A stretch of 37,977 bases of DNA from an uncultured Prevotella sp. Its GTDB lineage: Bacteria; Bacteroidota; Bacteroidia; Bacteroidales; Bacteroidaceae. The notes under the pieces are model-generated. The model did not search any database. It worked only from the letters and a program-made list of their open reading frames with translations, and was not told where the DNA came from. The stretch is taken from contig URDM01000019.1 in assembly GCA_900546575.1 (NCBI GenBank), positions 1 to 37,977 of the forward strand, given 5' to 3'. Made by a program: the position numbers and the translations under genes. This document shows, in pieces, positions 8,027-17,800 of the stretch; position 1 is the stretch's first letter; every line of letters starts with the position of its first letter.

Positions 8027-9703
8027 TTATTTGTAGAGATATCGCTTGATACTCTTCTTAGGCGTCTTCTCAAACTCTTCCTTCACAATCTCTATAGCCG
8101 ACAGACGGCAGTAGGGTGGTTGGTCAGCGTTGATCTCCTGACGGTTCTGCTCCATTATCTTCTCAAGATCGGCTTCGTTGAGTCGCATTGTGTCGGCTTC
8201 GTCGAAGTCGGGATATACAAGACCGACGAGTTTTTCGCCGCGCTGCACTACAACCGACTCGTTCACCATAGCCAATGAGTTGAGTTTGTCCTCGATTTCC
8301 TCCGGATATATGTTCTGACCCGAAGCTCCGAGCAGCATATTCTTCGAACGTCCCTTGATGAATACGTTGCCTTCAGCGTCCATAAGTCCGAGGTCGCCGG
8401 TGTGATACCATCCCTCTGCATCGAGAGTTGAGGCTGTTGCTTCCTCATTTTTGTAGTAGCCCAGCATGACGTTGAGTCCGCGTGCCAGGATTTCTCCGGG
8501 TACATTGGCTGGATCAGGACTGTCTATCTTCACCTCCATGTGTACTACTGGCTTGCCGCATGAACCTTGTACAAAGTCGTTGTGGTCGGCATAGCAGATG
8601 ATAGGAGCACACTCAGTAGCGCCGTAGCCTACGGTGTAGGGGAATCCGATGCGCTTGAGGAACTGCTCTACTTCCTGATTGAAGGCTGCACCGCCTACAA
8701 TTATTTCGTAGAAGTTGCCACCGAATGCCTTTACAACCTGCTCCTTTATCTTCTCGTTCACCTTCTTGCTCACGATAGGCATGTTCAGCAGGATGCGCAT
8801 GCGGTTGTTCTGTATCTTGGGGAATACCTTCTTGCGGATGATCTTCTCGATAATGAGAGGCACAGCGATGATGATAGCAGGCTTCACCTCGGCAAATGCG
8901 GCTGCGATGATGGCTGGCGACGGTATGCGTGTGAGGTAGAACACGTGGCATCCGAAGAGGAATTCGAACATAAACTCAAACGCCATGCCGTACATGTGAG
9001 CCATAGGCAGGATGCTGATGATGTTGTCGCCCTTCTTGATAATCTTGCCCAATACCGATAAAGCGAAGTCGTAGTTGCTCCACAAAGCACGATATGGAAT
9101 CATAACGCCCTTTGAGAAGCCGGTGGTTCCACTGGTGTAGTTGATTAGAGCCAGCTCGTCAGGACTCTGCTCCTTGTAGTAGTGTACGTGTTCCTTGCGG
9201 AAATACTTAGGATATTTCTTTCCGAACATCTCGTTGAGGTGTTCGCGTGCATAGGTGAGTTTGTCGGTGCGCGACACTACGAGCGAGTAGTCGGGTATGT
9301 AGATGATGCCTTCGAGGTCGGGCATCTTAGTCTGGTCGATGATAGTAGCCACATAGTCGCCTATGAAGAGCAGCTTGGCTTCGCTGTGATTGACGATGTT
9401 GTGAATCTGGTCGGCAGTAAATTCGTGTAATATAGGTACTGCAACGGCTCCGTAGGTGAGTGTAGCAAGGAATGCAACAGCCCAGTTTGAGCTGTTACGT
9501 CCGCACAGAGCGATCTTGTCGCCTTTAACTACACCACTGCTTTCGAACATTATGTGCAGTTTCTCTATTTTGCGTGCCACGTCGTGGTATTGCAGAGTGG
9601 CCCCCTTAAAGTCGGTCAGGGCATCCTTGTCCCAGTTGGTAATGATGCTCTGTTCGATAAGAGCGTTAAAACTCGGTATTTCCATTCTTTGTTTGTTTAT
9701 CAT
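8027..9703 (-). CDS. AMP-dependent acyl-CoA synthetase (second of a tandem pair)
   Basis: This is an ANL-superfamily adenylating enzyme that would activate a carboxylic acid, probably a fatty acid, to its CoA thioester. Seen: the P-loop-like YTSGTTGFSKG motif, GYGATECAPI, GWYHTGDLG, the hinge-region IKGRSKNMLLGASGQNIYPEEIE, and a C-terminal TPKKSIKRYLYK containing the A10-type lysine. The 558-residue length is normal. The first ATG is at 9703; an internal ATG at 9685 gives MEIPSFN, which aligns better with the MEQIPSFN start of its neighbour, so the true N-terminus may be six residues shorter. It lies 18 bp downstream of a paralogue and is co-transcribed with it. The substrate is unknown. Confidence 0.9.
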   Translation of the reverse strand: MINKQRMEIPSFNALIEQSIITNWDKDALTDFKGATLQYHDVARKIEKLHIMFESSGVVKGDKIALCGRNSSNWAVAFLATLTYGAVAVPILHEFTADQIHNIVNHSEAKLLFIGDYVATIIDQTKMPDLEGIIYIPDYSLVVSRTDKLTYAREHLNEMFGKKYPKYFRKEHVHYYKEQSPDELALINYTSGTTGFSKGVMIPYRALWSNYDFALSVLGKIIKKGDNIISILPMAHMYGMAFEFMFEFLFGCHVFYLTRIPSPAIIAAAFAEVKPAIIIAVPLIIEKIIRKKVFPKIQNNRMRILLNMPIVSKKVNEKIKEQVVKAFGGNFYEIIVGGAAFNQEVEQFLKRIGFPYTVGYGATECAPIICYADHNDFVQGSCGKPVVHMEVKIDSPDPANVPGEILARGLNVMLGYYKNEEATASTLDAEGWYHTGDLGLMDAEGNVFIKGRSKNMLLGASGQNIYPEEIEDKLNSLAMVNESVVVQRGEKLVGLVYPDFDEADTMRLNEADLEKIMEQNRQEINADQPPYCRLSAIEIVKEEFEKTPKKSIKRYLYK

Positions 9704-9721
9704 TGTGAGGTGTTTTAGGCT

Positions 9722-11383
9722 TTATTTGTAGAGGTATCGCTTGATGCTCTTTTTGGCAGTTTTCTGGAATTCCTCTTTCTGTATTTCTATTGCCGCTATC
9801 TTGCAGAAAGGCGGCAGCTGGTTGTTGAGGGTTTTAAGGTTTTCGTCCATTATTCCCTTTATGTCGTCGTCGTCGAAATCCATTGCTTCCTTGTCTTCCA
9901 ATTCCGGATGTACGAGAGCAACGAGTTTGGTGTCGCGCTGTATTATTATGCTTTCGCCGACAAGCGGCATATTGTTGAGCTTGTCCTCGATTTCCTCCGG
10001 ATAGACGTTCTGTCCGTTGGCTCCGAGGAGCATGTTCTTGATACGTCCTTTGATATATATGTGTCCGCTTGGTGCCATTGTGGCAAGGTCGCCGGTGTGA
10101 AACCATCCGTCTTTGTCAAGAACTGCGTTTGTGGCTTCCTCGTTTTTGTAGTAGCCGAGCATCACGTTCATGCCTCGGGCAATGAGTTCGCCAGGCACGT
10201 TGGCTGGATCCGGGCTTACAACCTTCGCCTCCATGTGGTCAACAACTGGTCCGCACGATGCTATTTTGTATTTGTCGTAGTTGGCAAAGGTGATGAGCGG
10301 AGCTGTCTCGGTGGTGCCGTAGCCGATGGTGACGGGCACTCCCACGCTGTTGAGGAATTCCTCGATGCCCTGATTGAGCGGTGCTCCACCTACGATTATC
10401 TCGAATGCGTTGCCTCCGAAGGCCTCCATTATGCGGTCGCGGATGTGCTGCTTTATCTTTTTATTGATAACGGGCATGTTCAGGAGCAGCTTCATGCGGT
10501 TGGTCTGCACCTCTGCCAGCACCTTGCGACGTATGATTTTCTCTATTACGAGTGGCACAGCCACGATGAGTCGGGGCTTCACCTCGGCAAACGCTTCGGC
10601 TATAAGCGACGGCGACGGCATTCGGTTGAGGAAGTACAGGTGGCATCCGTTGATGAATCCGAATAGGAATTCTACAGCCAGTCCGTACATGTGAGCCATG
10701 GGCAGAATGCTTACGAGATTTGAACCGGGCTTTACGTTGGGTGCAAGACACTTCAACACGTAGTCGATATTGCCCCACAGTGCGCGGTAAGGCAGCATTA
10801 CGCCCTTTGAGAAGCCCGTAGTGCCGCTGGTGTAGTTGATCATAGCCAGCTCTTCGGGGCTTTGCTCCTTATAGTAACTGATGTGTTCCTTGCGGAAGTA
10901 TTTCGGGTATCGCTTGCCGAATATCTCGTTCAGGTGTTCGCGTGCAAACGTAAGTTGCTCGCTGCGTGATATGACGATGGAGAAGTCGGGCAGGTATACG
11001 ATGCCTTCGAGAGCCGGCATCATGTCTGGGTTGACTTGTGTGCACACCACGTCGCCTACAAACAGGAGTTTCGACTCGCTGTGATTGACTATGTTGTGTA
11101 TCTGTTCGGGTGTGAACTCGTTTTGCACTGGTACGGCAATAGCGCCGTATGTCAGTGTGGCGAGGAATGCCACAGCCCAGTGGCTGCTGTTGCGTCCGCA
11201 CAGGGCTATCTTGTCGCCGCGCTTCACACCGCTGTTTTCGAACATGATGTGGAGTTTTTCGATTTTCCGTGCTACATCGTGGAATTGCAGTGTTGCGCCT
11301 TTGTAGTCGGTGAATGCGTCCTTATCCCAAAACTTTATTACGCTGTCCTCTATATATTGGTTAAAACTTGGTATTTGCTCCAT
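9722..11383 (-). CDS. AMP-dependent acyl-CoA synthetase (first of a tandem pair)
   Basis: This 553-residue long-chain-type acyl-CoA synthetase carries all the main motifs: YTSGTTGFSKG (184-194), GYGTTETAPL, GWFHTGDLA, IKGRIKNMLLGANGQNVYPEEIE and the C-terminal KKSIKRYLYK. By eye it is very close to the adjacent copy over its whole length, with an identical last eight residues, so the pair arose by tandem duplication. Divergence is clearest in the central acyl-binding region (about residues 200-260), which suggests different chain preference; this is inference. The ATG at 11383 follows a well-formed promoter. The role could be exogenous fatty-acid activation or lipid remodelling. Confidence 0.9.
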   Translation of the reverse strand: MEQIPSFNQYIEDSVIKFWDKDAFTDYKGATLQFHDVARKIEKLHIMFENSGVKRGDKIALCGRNSSHWAVAFLATLTYGAIAVPVQNEFTPEQIHNIVNHSESKLLFVGDVVCTQVNPDMMPALEGIVYLPDFSIVISRSEQLTFAREHLNEIFGKRYPKYFRKEHISYYKEQSPEELAMINYTSGTTGFSKGVMLPYRALWGNIDYVLKCLAPNVKPGSNLVSILPMAHMYGLAVEFLFGFINGCHLYFLNRMPSPSLIAEAFAEVKPRLIVAVPLVIEKIIRRKVLAEVQTNRMKLLLNMPVINKKIKQHIRDRIMEAFGGNAFEIIVGGAPLNQGIEEFLNSVGVPVTIGYGTTETAPLITFANYDKYKIASCGPVVDHMEAKVVSPDPANVPGELIARGMNVMLGYYKNEEATNAVLDKDGWFHTGDLATMAPSGHIYIKGRIKNMLLGANGQNVYPEEIEDKLNNMPLVGESIIIQRDTKLVALVHPELEDKEAMDFDDDDIKGIMDENLKTLNNQLPPFCKIAAIEIQKEEFQKTAKKSIKRYLYK

Positions 11384-11406
11384 TGCACAATCTTCAAAAT
11401 TTTGTG

Positions 11407-11438
11407 CAAAGGTACGTCATTATTTGCACATTCCCAAA
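11407..11438 (-). promoter_or_regulatory. Bacteroidota-type promoter of the acyl-CoA synthetase pair
   Basis: Minus strand: TTTG (-33, 11435-11438), a 20-bp spacer, then TACCTTTG (-7, 11407-11414), matching TTTG-N19-21-TAnnTTTG. The start codon at 11383 lies 23 bp further on, which predicts a short leader. Confidence 0.75.
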
Positions 11439-11481
11439 ACTTTTGTGCTGTAATTGGTGTTTGATAGTAATAATTGTATAC

Positions 11482-11520
11482 AAAAACGCCTCCTTACCTT
11501 ATTATATAGTAAGGAGGCGT
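11482..11520 (-). terminator. intrinsic terminator after the LolC/E-like permease gene
   Basis: A perfect 12-bp stem (ACGCCTCCTTAC, 11486-11497, with 11509-11520) has an 11-nt loop and is followed on the minus strand by TTTTG. It starts 10 bp after the permease stop and isolates that operon from the acyl-CoA synthetase promoter. Confidence 0.85.
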
Positions 11521-11529
11521 ATATTTGGT

Positions 11530-12783
11530 TTATTCGTATCGCATTGATTTTGCAGGATGTATGTGCGAGACAAGATAGCTGGGTGCTATGAGCACGAATA
11601 GTGCTATGAGCATGGTGGCTATATTGAGCGCTACGATGAGCGTCCAGTCCAGTTCTACCGGTACTACGTCAACGTAGTAGGTCTGAGGGTCGAGTTTTGC
11701 AAATCCGGTGAACTTCTGTAGCAGTATCAATGCCAGTGCCAGCGCGTCGCCGATGAGCAGTCCCTTGCCTATGATGAATGCTGCAAACCACAGGAACGTG
11801 TGCCTTACTGTAGAATTGCGTGCGCCCAATGCCTTGAGCACTCCAATCATAGTGGTGCGTTCGAGTATGATGATGAGCAGTCCGCTTATCATTGTCACCA
11901 CAGCCACGGCAGTCATTATGGCGAGTATTATCCACACGTTGAGGTCGAGAAGGTCGAGCCATGAGAATATCTGCGGGCTCAGCTCGCGTATGGTCTTCGA
12001 CGAGAATGTGTTGCCGTATTGGTCTTGTGTGCGGTTGACACGGTTGATGATGTCGTTGGCAGTGGTGCTGAGCTGCTTGAAGTCGTTCACGGTCAGTTCG
12101 GCACCTGTCACCATATCGTCTGTCCAAGCGTTCAGTTTGCGTGCCGTGTATAGGTCGCAGAAGCACGTGGTCTTGTCGTATTGAGCCAGATTGGTCTGAT
12201 AAATGCCGTTGATTGTGAAGCGTCGGGTGCGCACTCCGCCCTCGCCTATGAAGTAGGCGAATATCCGGTCGCCCGCCTTGACGCGCAGTTTGCTTGCCAT
12301 ATCCTTCGATATGAGTATGCGGTTGGTGCTCTGCTGGTCGGAGAAGTGGGGGATGCTGCCCTCCACCATACTCTTGTGTATGAATGTGGAGTCGAATTCT
12401 GGTCCCACGCCCTTGAACATCACGCCCAGAAAGTCGTTGTCGGTCTTCAGTATGCCTTGCTTCATGGCAAAGCGTTGCACGTGCTTCACGCCGTCAGTTC
12501 TTTTCAATACGTTCATCATCGAGTCGCCTATGGCTATAGGTTGGTCGATGGCTGACGATTGCAGGGTGTAGAAGTTTGCCACCTGTATATGGCTTCCGAA
12601 TCCCACGACCTTATCGCGTATGGTGTGCTTGAACCCCAACACCACGCACACGCTTATTATCATCACCGCCAATCCGATAGCCACTCCCGCCACGGCAATG
12701 CGTATTGCGGGTTTGGACACTTTCTGTTGGTCGCCGATATGGTCGGAGTATATGCGGCGGGCAATAAAAAGAGGAAAGTTCAT
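11530..12783 (-). CDS. LolC/LolE-like ABC transporter permease (FtsX/MacB-type)
   Basis: The 417-residue protein has one N-terminal membrane segment (about 28-50), a large periplasmic MacB_PCD-like domain (about 52-275) and three C-terminal membrane segments (about 283-306, 330-355, 381-402). The cytoplasmic loop ERTTMIGVLKALGA is the FtsX-family coupling motif. This topology matches LolC/LolE, which extract lipoproteins from the inner membrane with the LolD ATPase. No ATPase gene is adjacent; in Bacteroidota LolD is often elsewhere. The gene starts 6 bp after the aminotransferase stop, so the two share a transcript. Lipoprotein release is the likely role, though other FtsX-like exporters cannot be excluded. 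Confidence 0.85.
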   Translation of the reverse strand: MNFPLFIARRIYSDHIGDQQKVSKPAIRIAVAGVAIGLAVMIISVCVVLGFKHTIRDKVVGFGSHIQVANFYTLQSSAIDQPIAIGDSMMNVLKRTDGVKHVQRFAMKQGILKTDNDFLGVMFKGVGPEFDSTFIHKSMVEGSIPHFSDQQSTNRILISKDMASKLRVKAGDRIFAYFIGEGGVRTRRFTINGIYQTNLAQYDKTTCFCDLYTARKLNAWTDDMVTGAELTVNDFKQLSTTANDIINRVNRTQDQYGNTFSSKTIRELSPQIFSWLDLLDLNVWIILAIMTAVAVVTMISGLLIIILERTTMIGVLKALGARNSTVRHTFLWFAAFIIGKGLLIGDALALALILLQKFTGFAKLDPQTYYVDVVPVELDWTLIVALNIATMLIALFVLIAPSYLVSHIHPAKSMRYE

Positions 12784-12789
12784 TGTTTA

Positions 12790-13998
12790 TTACTCATTAG
12801 CAACAACTCTTCCTGGATAAGCCTCCAGAGCCTTGCGCAGCACGATGAGTGCGCGTCCCAGGTCTTCCTTCTTGAGCACGTAGGCTATGCGCACCTCGTC
12901 GCGTCCTACGCCGGGAGTAGTGTAGAATCCGGCTGCTGGAGCCATCATCACGGTCTCGCCTTCATAGTCGAACTCCTCCAGACACCAGCGGCAGAACTTC
13001 TCGGAGTCGTCAACGGGCAGCTTTGCCACCGTATAGAATGCGCCCATAGGTATCGGCGAGTAGACTCCAGGGATGCGGTTGAGTCCGTCGATGAGGCATT
13101 TGCGGCGCTCGACATACTCCTCGTACACGTCGCGGTAGTAGTCTTCGGGTGCGTCGAGCGAAGCCTCGGCTACTATCTGACCCAGTAGAGGTGGCGAAAG
13201 ACGCGCCTGGCACAGCTTCATCACGGCTGCGCGCACCTCAGCGTTCTTGGTGATGAGTGCGCCGATGCGAATGCCGCACTCCGAGTAGCGCTTCGACACG
13301 GAGTCGATGAGTATGACGTTCTGCTCGATGCCCTCCAGATGGCATGCCGAGATGTAAGGCGAGCCGGTGTAGATGTATTCGCGGTAGACCTCGTCGGAGA
13401 AGAGATACAGGTCGTACTTCTTCACCAAGTCGCGTATCTGGTTCATCTCGCGGCGTGTGTACAGATAGCCTGTAGGGTTGTTGGGGTTGCAGATGAGTAT
13501 GGCACGTGTGTGCTCGTTGATGAGTTCTTCAAACTTCTCCACCTTAGGCAGCGAGAATCCCTCCTCAATTGTAGTGGCTATGGTGCGTATCTTGGCACCT
13601 GCCGAGATGGCGAACGCCATGTAGTTGGCATAAGCGGGCTCTGGAATGATGATTTCGTCGCCCGGATTGAGGCACGACATGAATGCGAAGAGCACGGCTT
13701 CGGAGCCTCCTGACGTGATGATGATGTCGTCGGCGGTGACGTTGATGTTAAACCGCTTGTAGTAGCCCGTGAGTTTCTGGCGATACGACAGGTATCCTGC
13801 CGAAGGCGAATACTCCAGGATCTTGCGGTCGATGTGCTTCAAGGCATCGAGTCCGACTTGCGGAGTGGGCAGGTCGGGCTGGCCGATATTGAGGTGGTAG
13901 ACTTTAACACCGCGCTCTTTGGCTGCTGCGGCCAACGGGGCCAATTTGCGTATTGGCGATTCGGGCATTTCAAGTCCGCGTACTGAGATTTCTGGCAT
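12790..13998 (-). CDS. PLP-dependent class I/II aminotransferase
   Basis: This is a fold-type I aminotransferase of 402 residues. Key sites are visible: NIGQPDLPTP near residue 37, NPNNPTG (171-177), SDEVY (201-205) with Asp202 to the PLP ring nitrogen, and the Schiff-base Lys236 in DSVSKRYSECGIRIG. The C-terminal DEVRIAYVL carries the substrate carboxylate-binding Arg region. It resembles the aspartate/aromatic aminotransferase AspB group, but the amino acid used cannot be read from sequence. The ATG at 13998 is preceded by a TAACTTTG -7 box. It is the first gene of a two-gene operon with the Lol-like permease. Confidence 0.88.
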   Translation of the reverse strand: MPEISVRGLEMPESPIRKLAPLAAAAKERGVKVYHLNIGQPDLPTPQVGLDALKHIDRKILEYSPSAGYLSYRQKLTGYYKRFNINVTADDIIITSGGSEAVLFAFMSCLNPGDEIIIPEPAYANYMAFAISAGAKIRTIATTIEEGFSLPKVEKFEELINEHTRAILICNPNNPTGYLYTRREMNQIRDLVKKYDLYLFSDEVYREYIYTGSPYISACHLEGIEQNVILIDSVSKRYSECGIRIGALITKNAEVRAAVMKLCQARLSPPLLGQIVAEASLDAPEDYYRDVYEEYVERRKCLIDGLNRIPGVYSPIPMGAFYTVAKLPVDDSEKFCRWCLEEFDYEGETVMMAPAAGFYTTPGVGRDEVRIAYVLKKEDLGRALIVLRKALEAYPGRVVANE

Positions 13999-14057
13999 TT
14001 CTGTACTCTAATTTAATGATTAAGTTTTAAGCGCATTCTTATGCGCCTTGTTAAATG

Positions 14058-14065
14058 CAAAGTTA
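14058..14065 (-). promoter_or_regulatory. -7 box upstream of the aminotransferase operon
   Basis: Minus-strand TAACTTTG matches TAnnTTTG, 59 bp upstream of the ATG at 13998. No clear -33 box is seen. Between box and gene lies a small perfect hairpin (GCGCAT-TCTT-ATGCGC, 14031-14046) that would sit in the leader RNA. Confidence 0.5.
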
Positions 14066-14204
14066 CGATAAATTTCGATAAATAACAGCTTTTCCTTATT
14101 ATCTTTTTGATATTTGTGTAATATTATCCAATAATGTAGGTTTATTGTATGTCATATTGTCAGCATTTACGGCTCAATAAAACGGTATTATAATCGGTGC
14201 TTTT

Positions 14205-14309
14205 CAAAAGGACTCCTTTTGCCCTCCAAAAGGACTCGTTTTGCTCATCAAAAGGACTCCTTTTGCACCTCAAAAGGACTCGTTTTGCCCTCCAAAAGGA
14301 CTCCTTTTG
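14205..14309. repeat. array of five near-palindromic 17-mers, exact 22-bp period (array 2)
   Basis: Units start at 14205, 14227, 14249, 14271 and 14293, with 5-bp spacers. Units 1, 3 and 5 read CAAAAGGACTCCTTTTG; units 2 and 4 carry CTCG instead of CTCC, giving an alternating pattern. It lies between the divergent aminotransferase and SusC genes, so it is not simply a 3'-end signal. It shares unit, unit count and period with the array at 4655-4759. Confidence 0.9.
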
Positions 14310-14395
14310 AAAATCCGACGGATTTGCTTCATCTGGCATTTTGGGTGACCATATTTGAAAGTTCAAGTTTCATAGTGGATTGGCAATGCAAATAG

Positions 14396-14508
14396 TAGGA
14401 GGCTATGGCGTCCCCGCCGTAGCCTGAGCAGACTGCCGACATTTTCTTATTGTTGGTTTTTCACATAGCTGCTTGCTCAGGTTATGGCGAGGATGCCATA
14501 ACCTCCTA
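14396..14508. repeat. double-hairpin inverted-repeat element, copy A (BIME/REPIN-like)
   Basis: The outer arms (14396-14431 and about 14472-14508) are inverted repeats beginning TAGGAGG and ending CCTCCTA. Each arm is itself a hairpin with a 10-bp stem: GGCTATGGCG-TCCC-CGCCGTAGCC on the left and GGTTATGGCG-AGGA-TGCCATAACC on the right, with only G-T type mismatches. The core between arms is unrelated AT-rich sequence. Two more copies are at 20473 and 27073. Confidence 0.9.
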
Positions 14509-14861
14509 CAGTCAGGTCTTCATTGAAAACAGTCGTAACACTCCATATTTCGGATGAATCTTAATTATAGAAATATGGCGAATGATTTCGTATGGTTTTG
14601 CCACTATATATAATATAATAAGGTGTAGAGCCTATACGAACTTGCAGACTGAAAGATTTATATATCTTTTTGTGTGAATTTAATAGAACAACGTATAAGT
14701 TATGTTATATTGTGTAATTAATTTTGTAATTTTGAACGTATCAAACCTCTGATTCTATTATTTCAAATTATTAATGCGATTTATGTCAAGTTATTAATGA
14801 GAGCCAATCAGATTATTGTTTGAAAAGTCTTTGAATACGAACCATAAACGATTTCTTGCCT
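14509..14861 (+). promoter_or_regulatory. AT-rich upstream region of the first SusC gene
   Basis: No coding potential is seen in this stretch. Two overlapping-phase TAATTTTG boxes (14719-14726 and 14727-14734) fit the -7 consensus TAnnTTTG, but neither has a clear TTG at the right distance. If one is used, the transcript has a leader of about 120 nt before the ATG at 14862. Confidence 0.4.
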
Positions 14862-17800
14862 ATGAACGACAAAGTATTGATGTGTATCGTAGCGTCTTTA
14901 TTGGCTGCACCGGTTGGTGTTTCGGCTAATAAGGTGGCAAACGATGTACTCGCTGTGCAGAAAGCGCAACAGACGATTTACCAAATCAAGGGTATGGTGA
15001 CCGACAGTAATGGCGACCCGTTGCCGGGCGTTACCGTGTCGGTGAAGTCGATTGGCAGAGTATGTCTTACCGACATCAACGGCAGATATGCGCTGCCCGT
15101 ACCCAAAAACGGAGTGTACGAACTGGAATTCCACATGATTGGTATGCGTATGGTGTCGCATCGTATCACCGTTCATGGCTCTACGCAGATGAAGACCATA
15201 CAGCTCGACGACGACATCTCGGAACTTAACGAGGTGGTTGTGACCGGTTATGGCAACATCAAGAAGGGCGCCTATACGGGTTCGGCATCGGTAATGAGTG
15301 TCGAGAAGCAGAAAGACCTGCCCGTAATCTCGCTTGCGCAGATGATGGAAGGCAACCTTTCGGGCGTGGCTATCAGCACAAGCAGCGGAACGCCGGGCGC
15401 CAATTCTACCATGCGCATACGCGGTATAGGTTCGCTCTCGGCTTCCAACGAGCCGCTTTATGTGCTTGACGGCGTGCCAATCATGTCGGGCAACTTCTCG
15501 TCGAACGGCATGAACTCGGGCGGCTTCGGCATACTCAGCACCCTCAATCCGTCGGACATAGAGAATGTGACAATCCTTAAGGATGCCGCTTCAGCCTCGC
15601 TCTACGGTGCACGCGGTGCCAACGGCGTTGTGCTCATCACCACCAAGAAGGCTGCGCAGGGCAAGACCACATACAATCTCAAGGCAAGCTTCGGCATAAG
15701 CGACATGGCTTATCGCTACCGCCCGACAATGGGAGGCGAGGAGCGACGCAATCTGGTGCTCGAGGGTTTTGTCAATGCCAATATCGATGCGGGCCAGACT
15801 GTGGAGTGGGCTGAGGAACATGCCGAGGAGATAATCGACAATTACGCCCCACGTCCGGCTGGAGGCTATGCCGACTGGCAGAAGGCTCTGTTCAGAAAAG
15901 CATTGCAGCAGAACTACGACTTCTCCGTAATGAGCGGCCGCGAGAACACACGTTTCGCCGCATCGGTCAACTATACCAACCAGGAGAGCGTGGCACGCAA
16001 CTCGGGTTTTGAACGATACAGCGGTCATCTCAACGTCAACAACAAATACAAGAACTTCGACCTCGCTCTGAGCGGCATCTTCTCGCTCACCAAGGAGAAG
16101 CCGCTGCCCGGAGCACAGTACTACAGCAACCCTATGCACGCGCTCAAGCGGGCGCTCACTCCGTCGGTGCCCATATACAACGAGGACGGATCGTACAACA
16201 AAAGCGTCAAGGAACTCAACTACATGAACCTTGTTGAGGAGAACGAGATAAATACCCACCGCAGCCGAATAGCACGCACCTTCGCATCGGCCGAGGCTGG
16301 CTACACCATATTTAAGGGTCTGCGACTGTCTTCGGTATTCAATGTGGACTATATCAACACTAACGAGTTCCGCTACTTCTCGCCCGAAAGTGCCGACGGC
16401 AGTAGCCCCAACGGACAGGGCGACTTCTATCGTGTGGAGAACCTTACCTACAACAGCAACACCCGACTCAACTACGCCGCCAAGTTCGGCGAGCACTCTG
16501 TCGACGTGCTTGCAGCCTACGAAATACACAATTGGGAGAAGGACTACGCCTCAGCCGAGGCAAAGAACTATGCCACCGACAAGAAGAATGTGCTCGGAGT
16601 GGCATCTGCGCCGGTGGAGATAGGCAACTACATTTCGGGCGACGCTATGCTCTCGTACGTGTTCCGTGCCAATTACGACTACAAGACACGCTACTATCTG
16701 TCGGCAAGTTTCCGTCGCGACGGTTCGTCACGTCTGCATCCCGACAACCGATGGGAGAACTTCTGGGCTATATCTGGCTCATGGCGCTTCTCGCATGAGA
16801 AGTTCCTCAAGTCGTGCGAGAACTGGCTCACCGACGGCAAGATACGACTCAGCTACGGCGTCAACGGCAATATCCCGTCGTCGCTCTATTCGTACAACGG
16901 AATGTATGACGTAACCTACAAGTACAACGACCTTCCGGCTATGGTGGAAAGCACGCTCAGCAACGACAAGCTCAGCTGGGAAAAGAACTACGCACTCAAC
17001 GTTGGTCTCGACCTCACATTGTTCCGCCGGCTCAACATCACATTCGACTGGTATACCCGTGACACCCGCGACCTGCTCATGAGCAAGATGGTCGACCCGA
17101 TAACAGGCTTCGGCTCTATCATGGACAACATCGGACGCATGCGCAATACGGGATTCGAGCTTGAGGTGCGCTCTACCAATATCGACAACAAGGACTTCAC
17201 ATGGACCTCGACGTTCATGATGACGCACAACAAGAACAAGGTGCTCAAGCTCGCCGACGTGCCGCAATACTTCACCGGCAACTACTACGTCGTGAAGGAA
17301 GGCTACTCGCTCGGCACCATCTGTCTGCGCGAATATGCCGGCGTTGACCCCGAAAACGGTCTGCCTATGTACTATTCCAACGTCGAGAAGGACGGAGTGC
17401 GCTCGCGCGAAAAGGTGTACGACCCCAACAAAGCGGTAATGGTGCCGCTGGAGAACATCTATCCCACCGTAAGCGGAAGCATCGGCAACACGTTCCGCTA
17501 CAAGTATTTCGACCTTATGTTCAATCTGACCTATTCGCTCGGAGGTCACAGCTACGACGACGCAATGTGGACACTTCAGGACGATGGCAAGTCCGCCACA
17601 GCGCCAAAGAGTATAGAGCTGCGCCGCCGCTGGCAGAAACCTGGTGACAAGACCGACATTCCGCGCTATGTCTACGGACAGAACTACGGCGGATGGTGGC
17701 ACTCGTCGCGTGGCATACACAGCACCGACCATCTGCGACTGAAGAGCCTCGTGCTCGGAGTCAACGCTCCCGACTCGTGGATAAAGAAGCTCGGACTGAG

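Noticed and set aside
14205..14309. Short regular repeats that could be taken for a CRISPR array
   Set aside because: Repeats are 17 bp with 5-bp spacers, far too short, and no cas genes are present.
14160..14366. 68-codon minus-strand frame rich in QKESFW/KRSPF repeats
   Set aside because: It encodes the repeat array only, with no ribosome site or homologous body.
15591..17732. Long minus-strand frames (312 and 317 codons) opposite the first SusC gene
   Set aside because: They are shadows caused by G/C at third codon positions of SusC; their products resemble no family and lack starts with ribosome sites.
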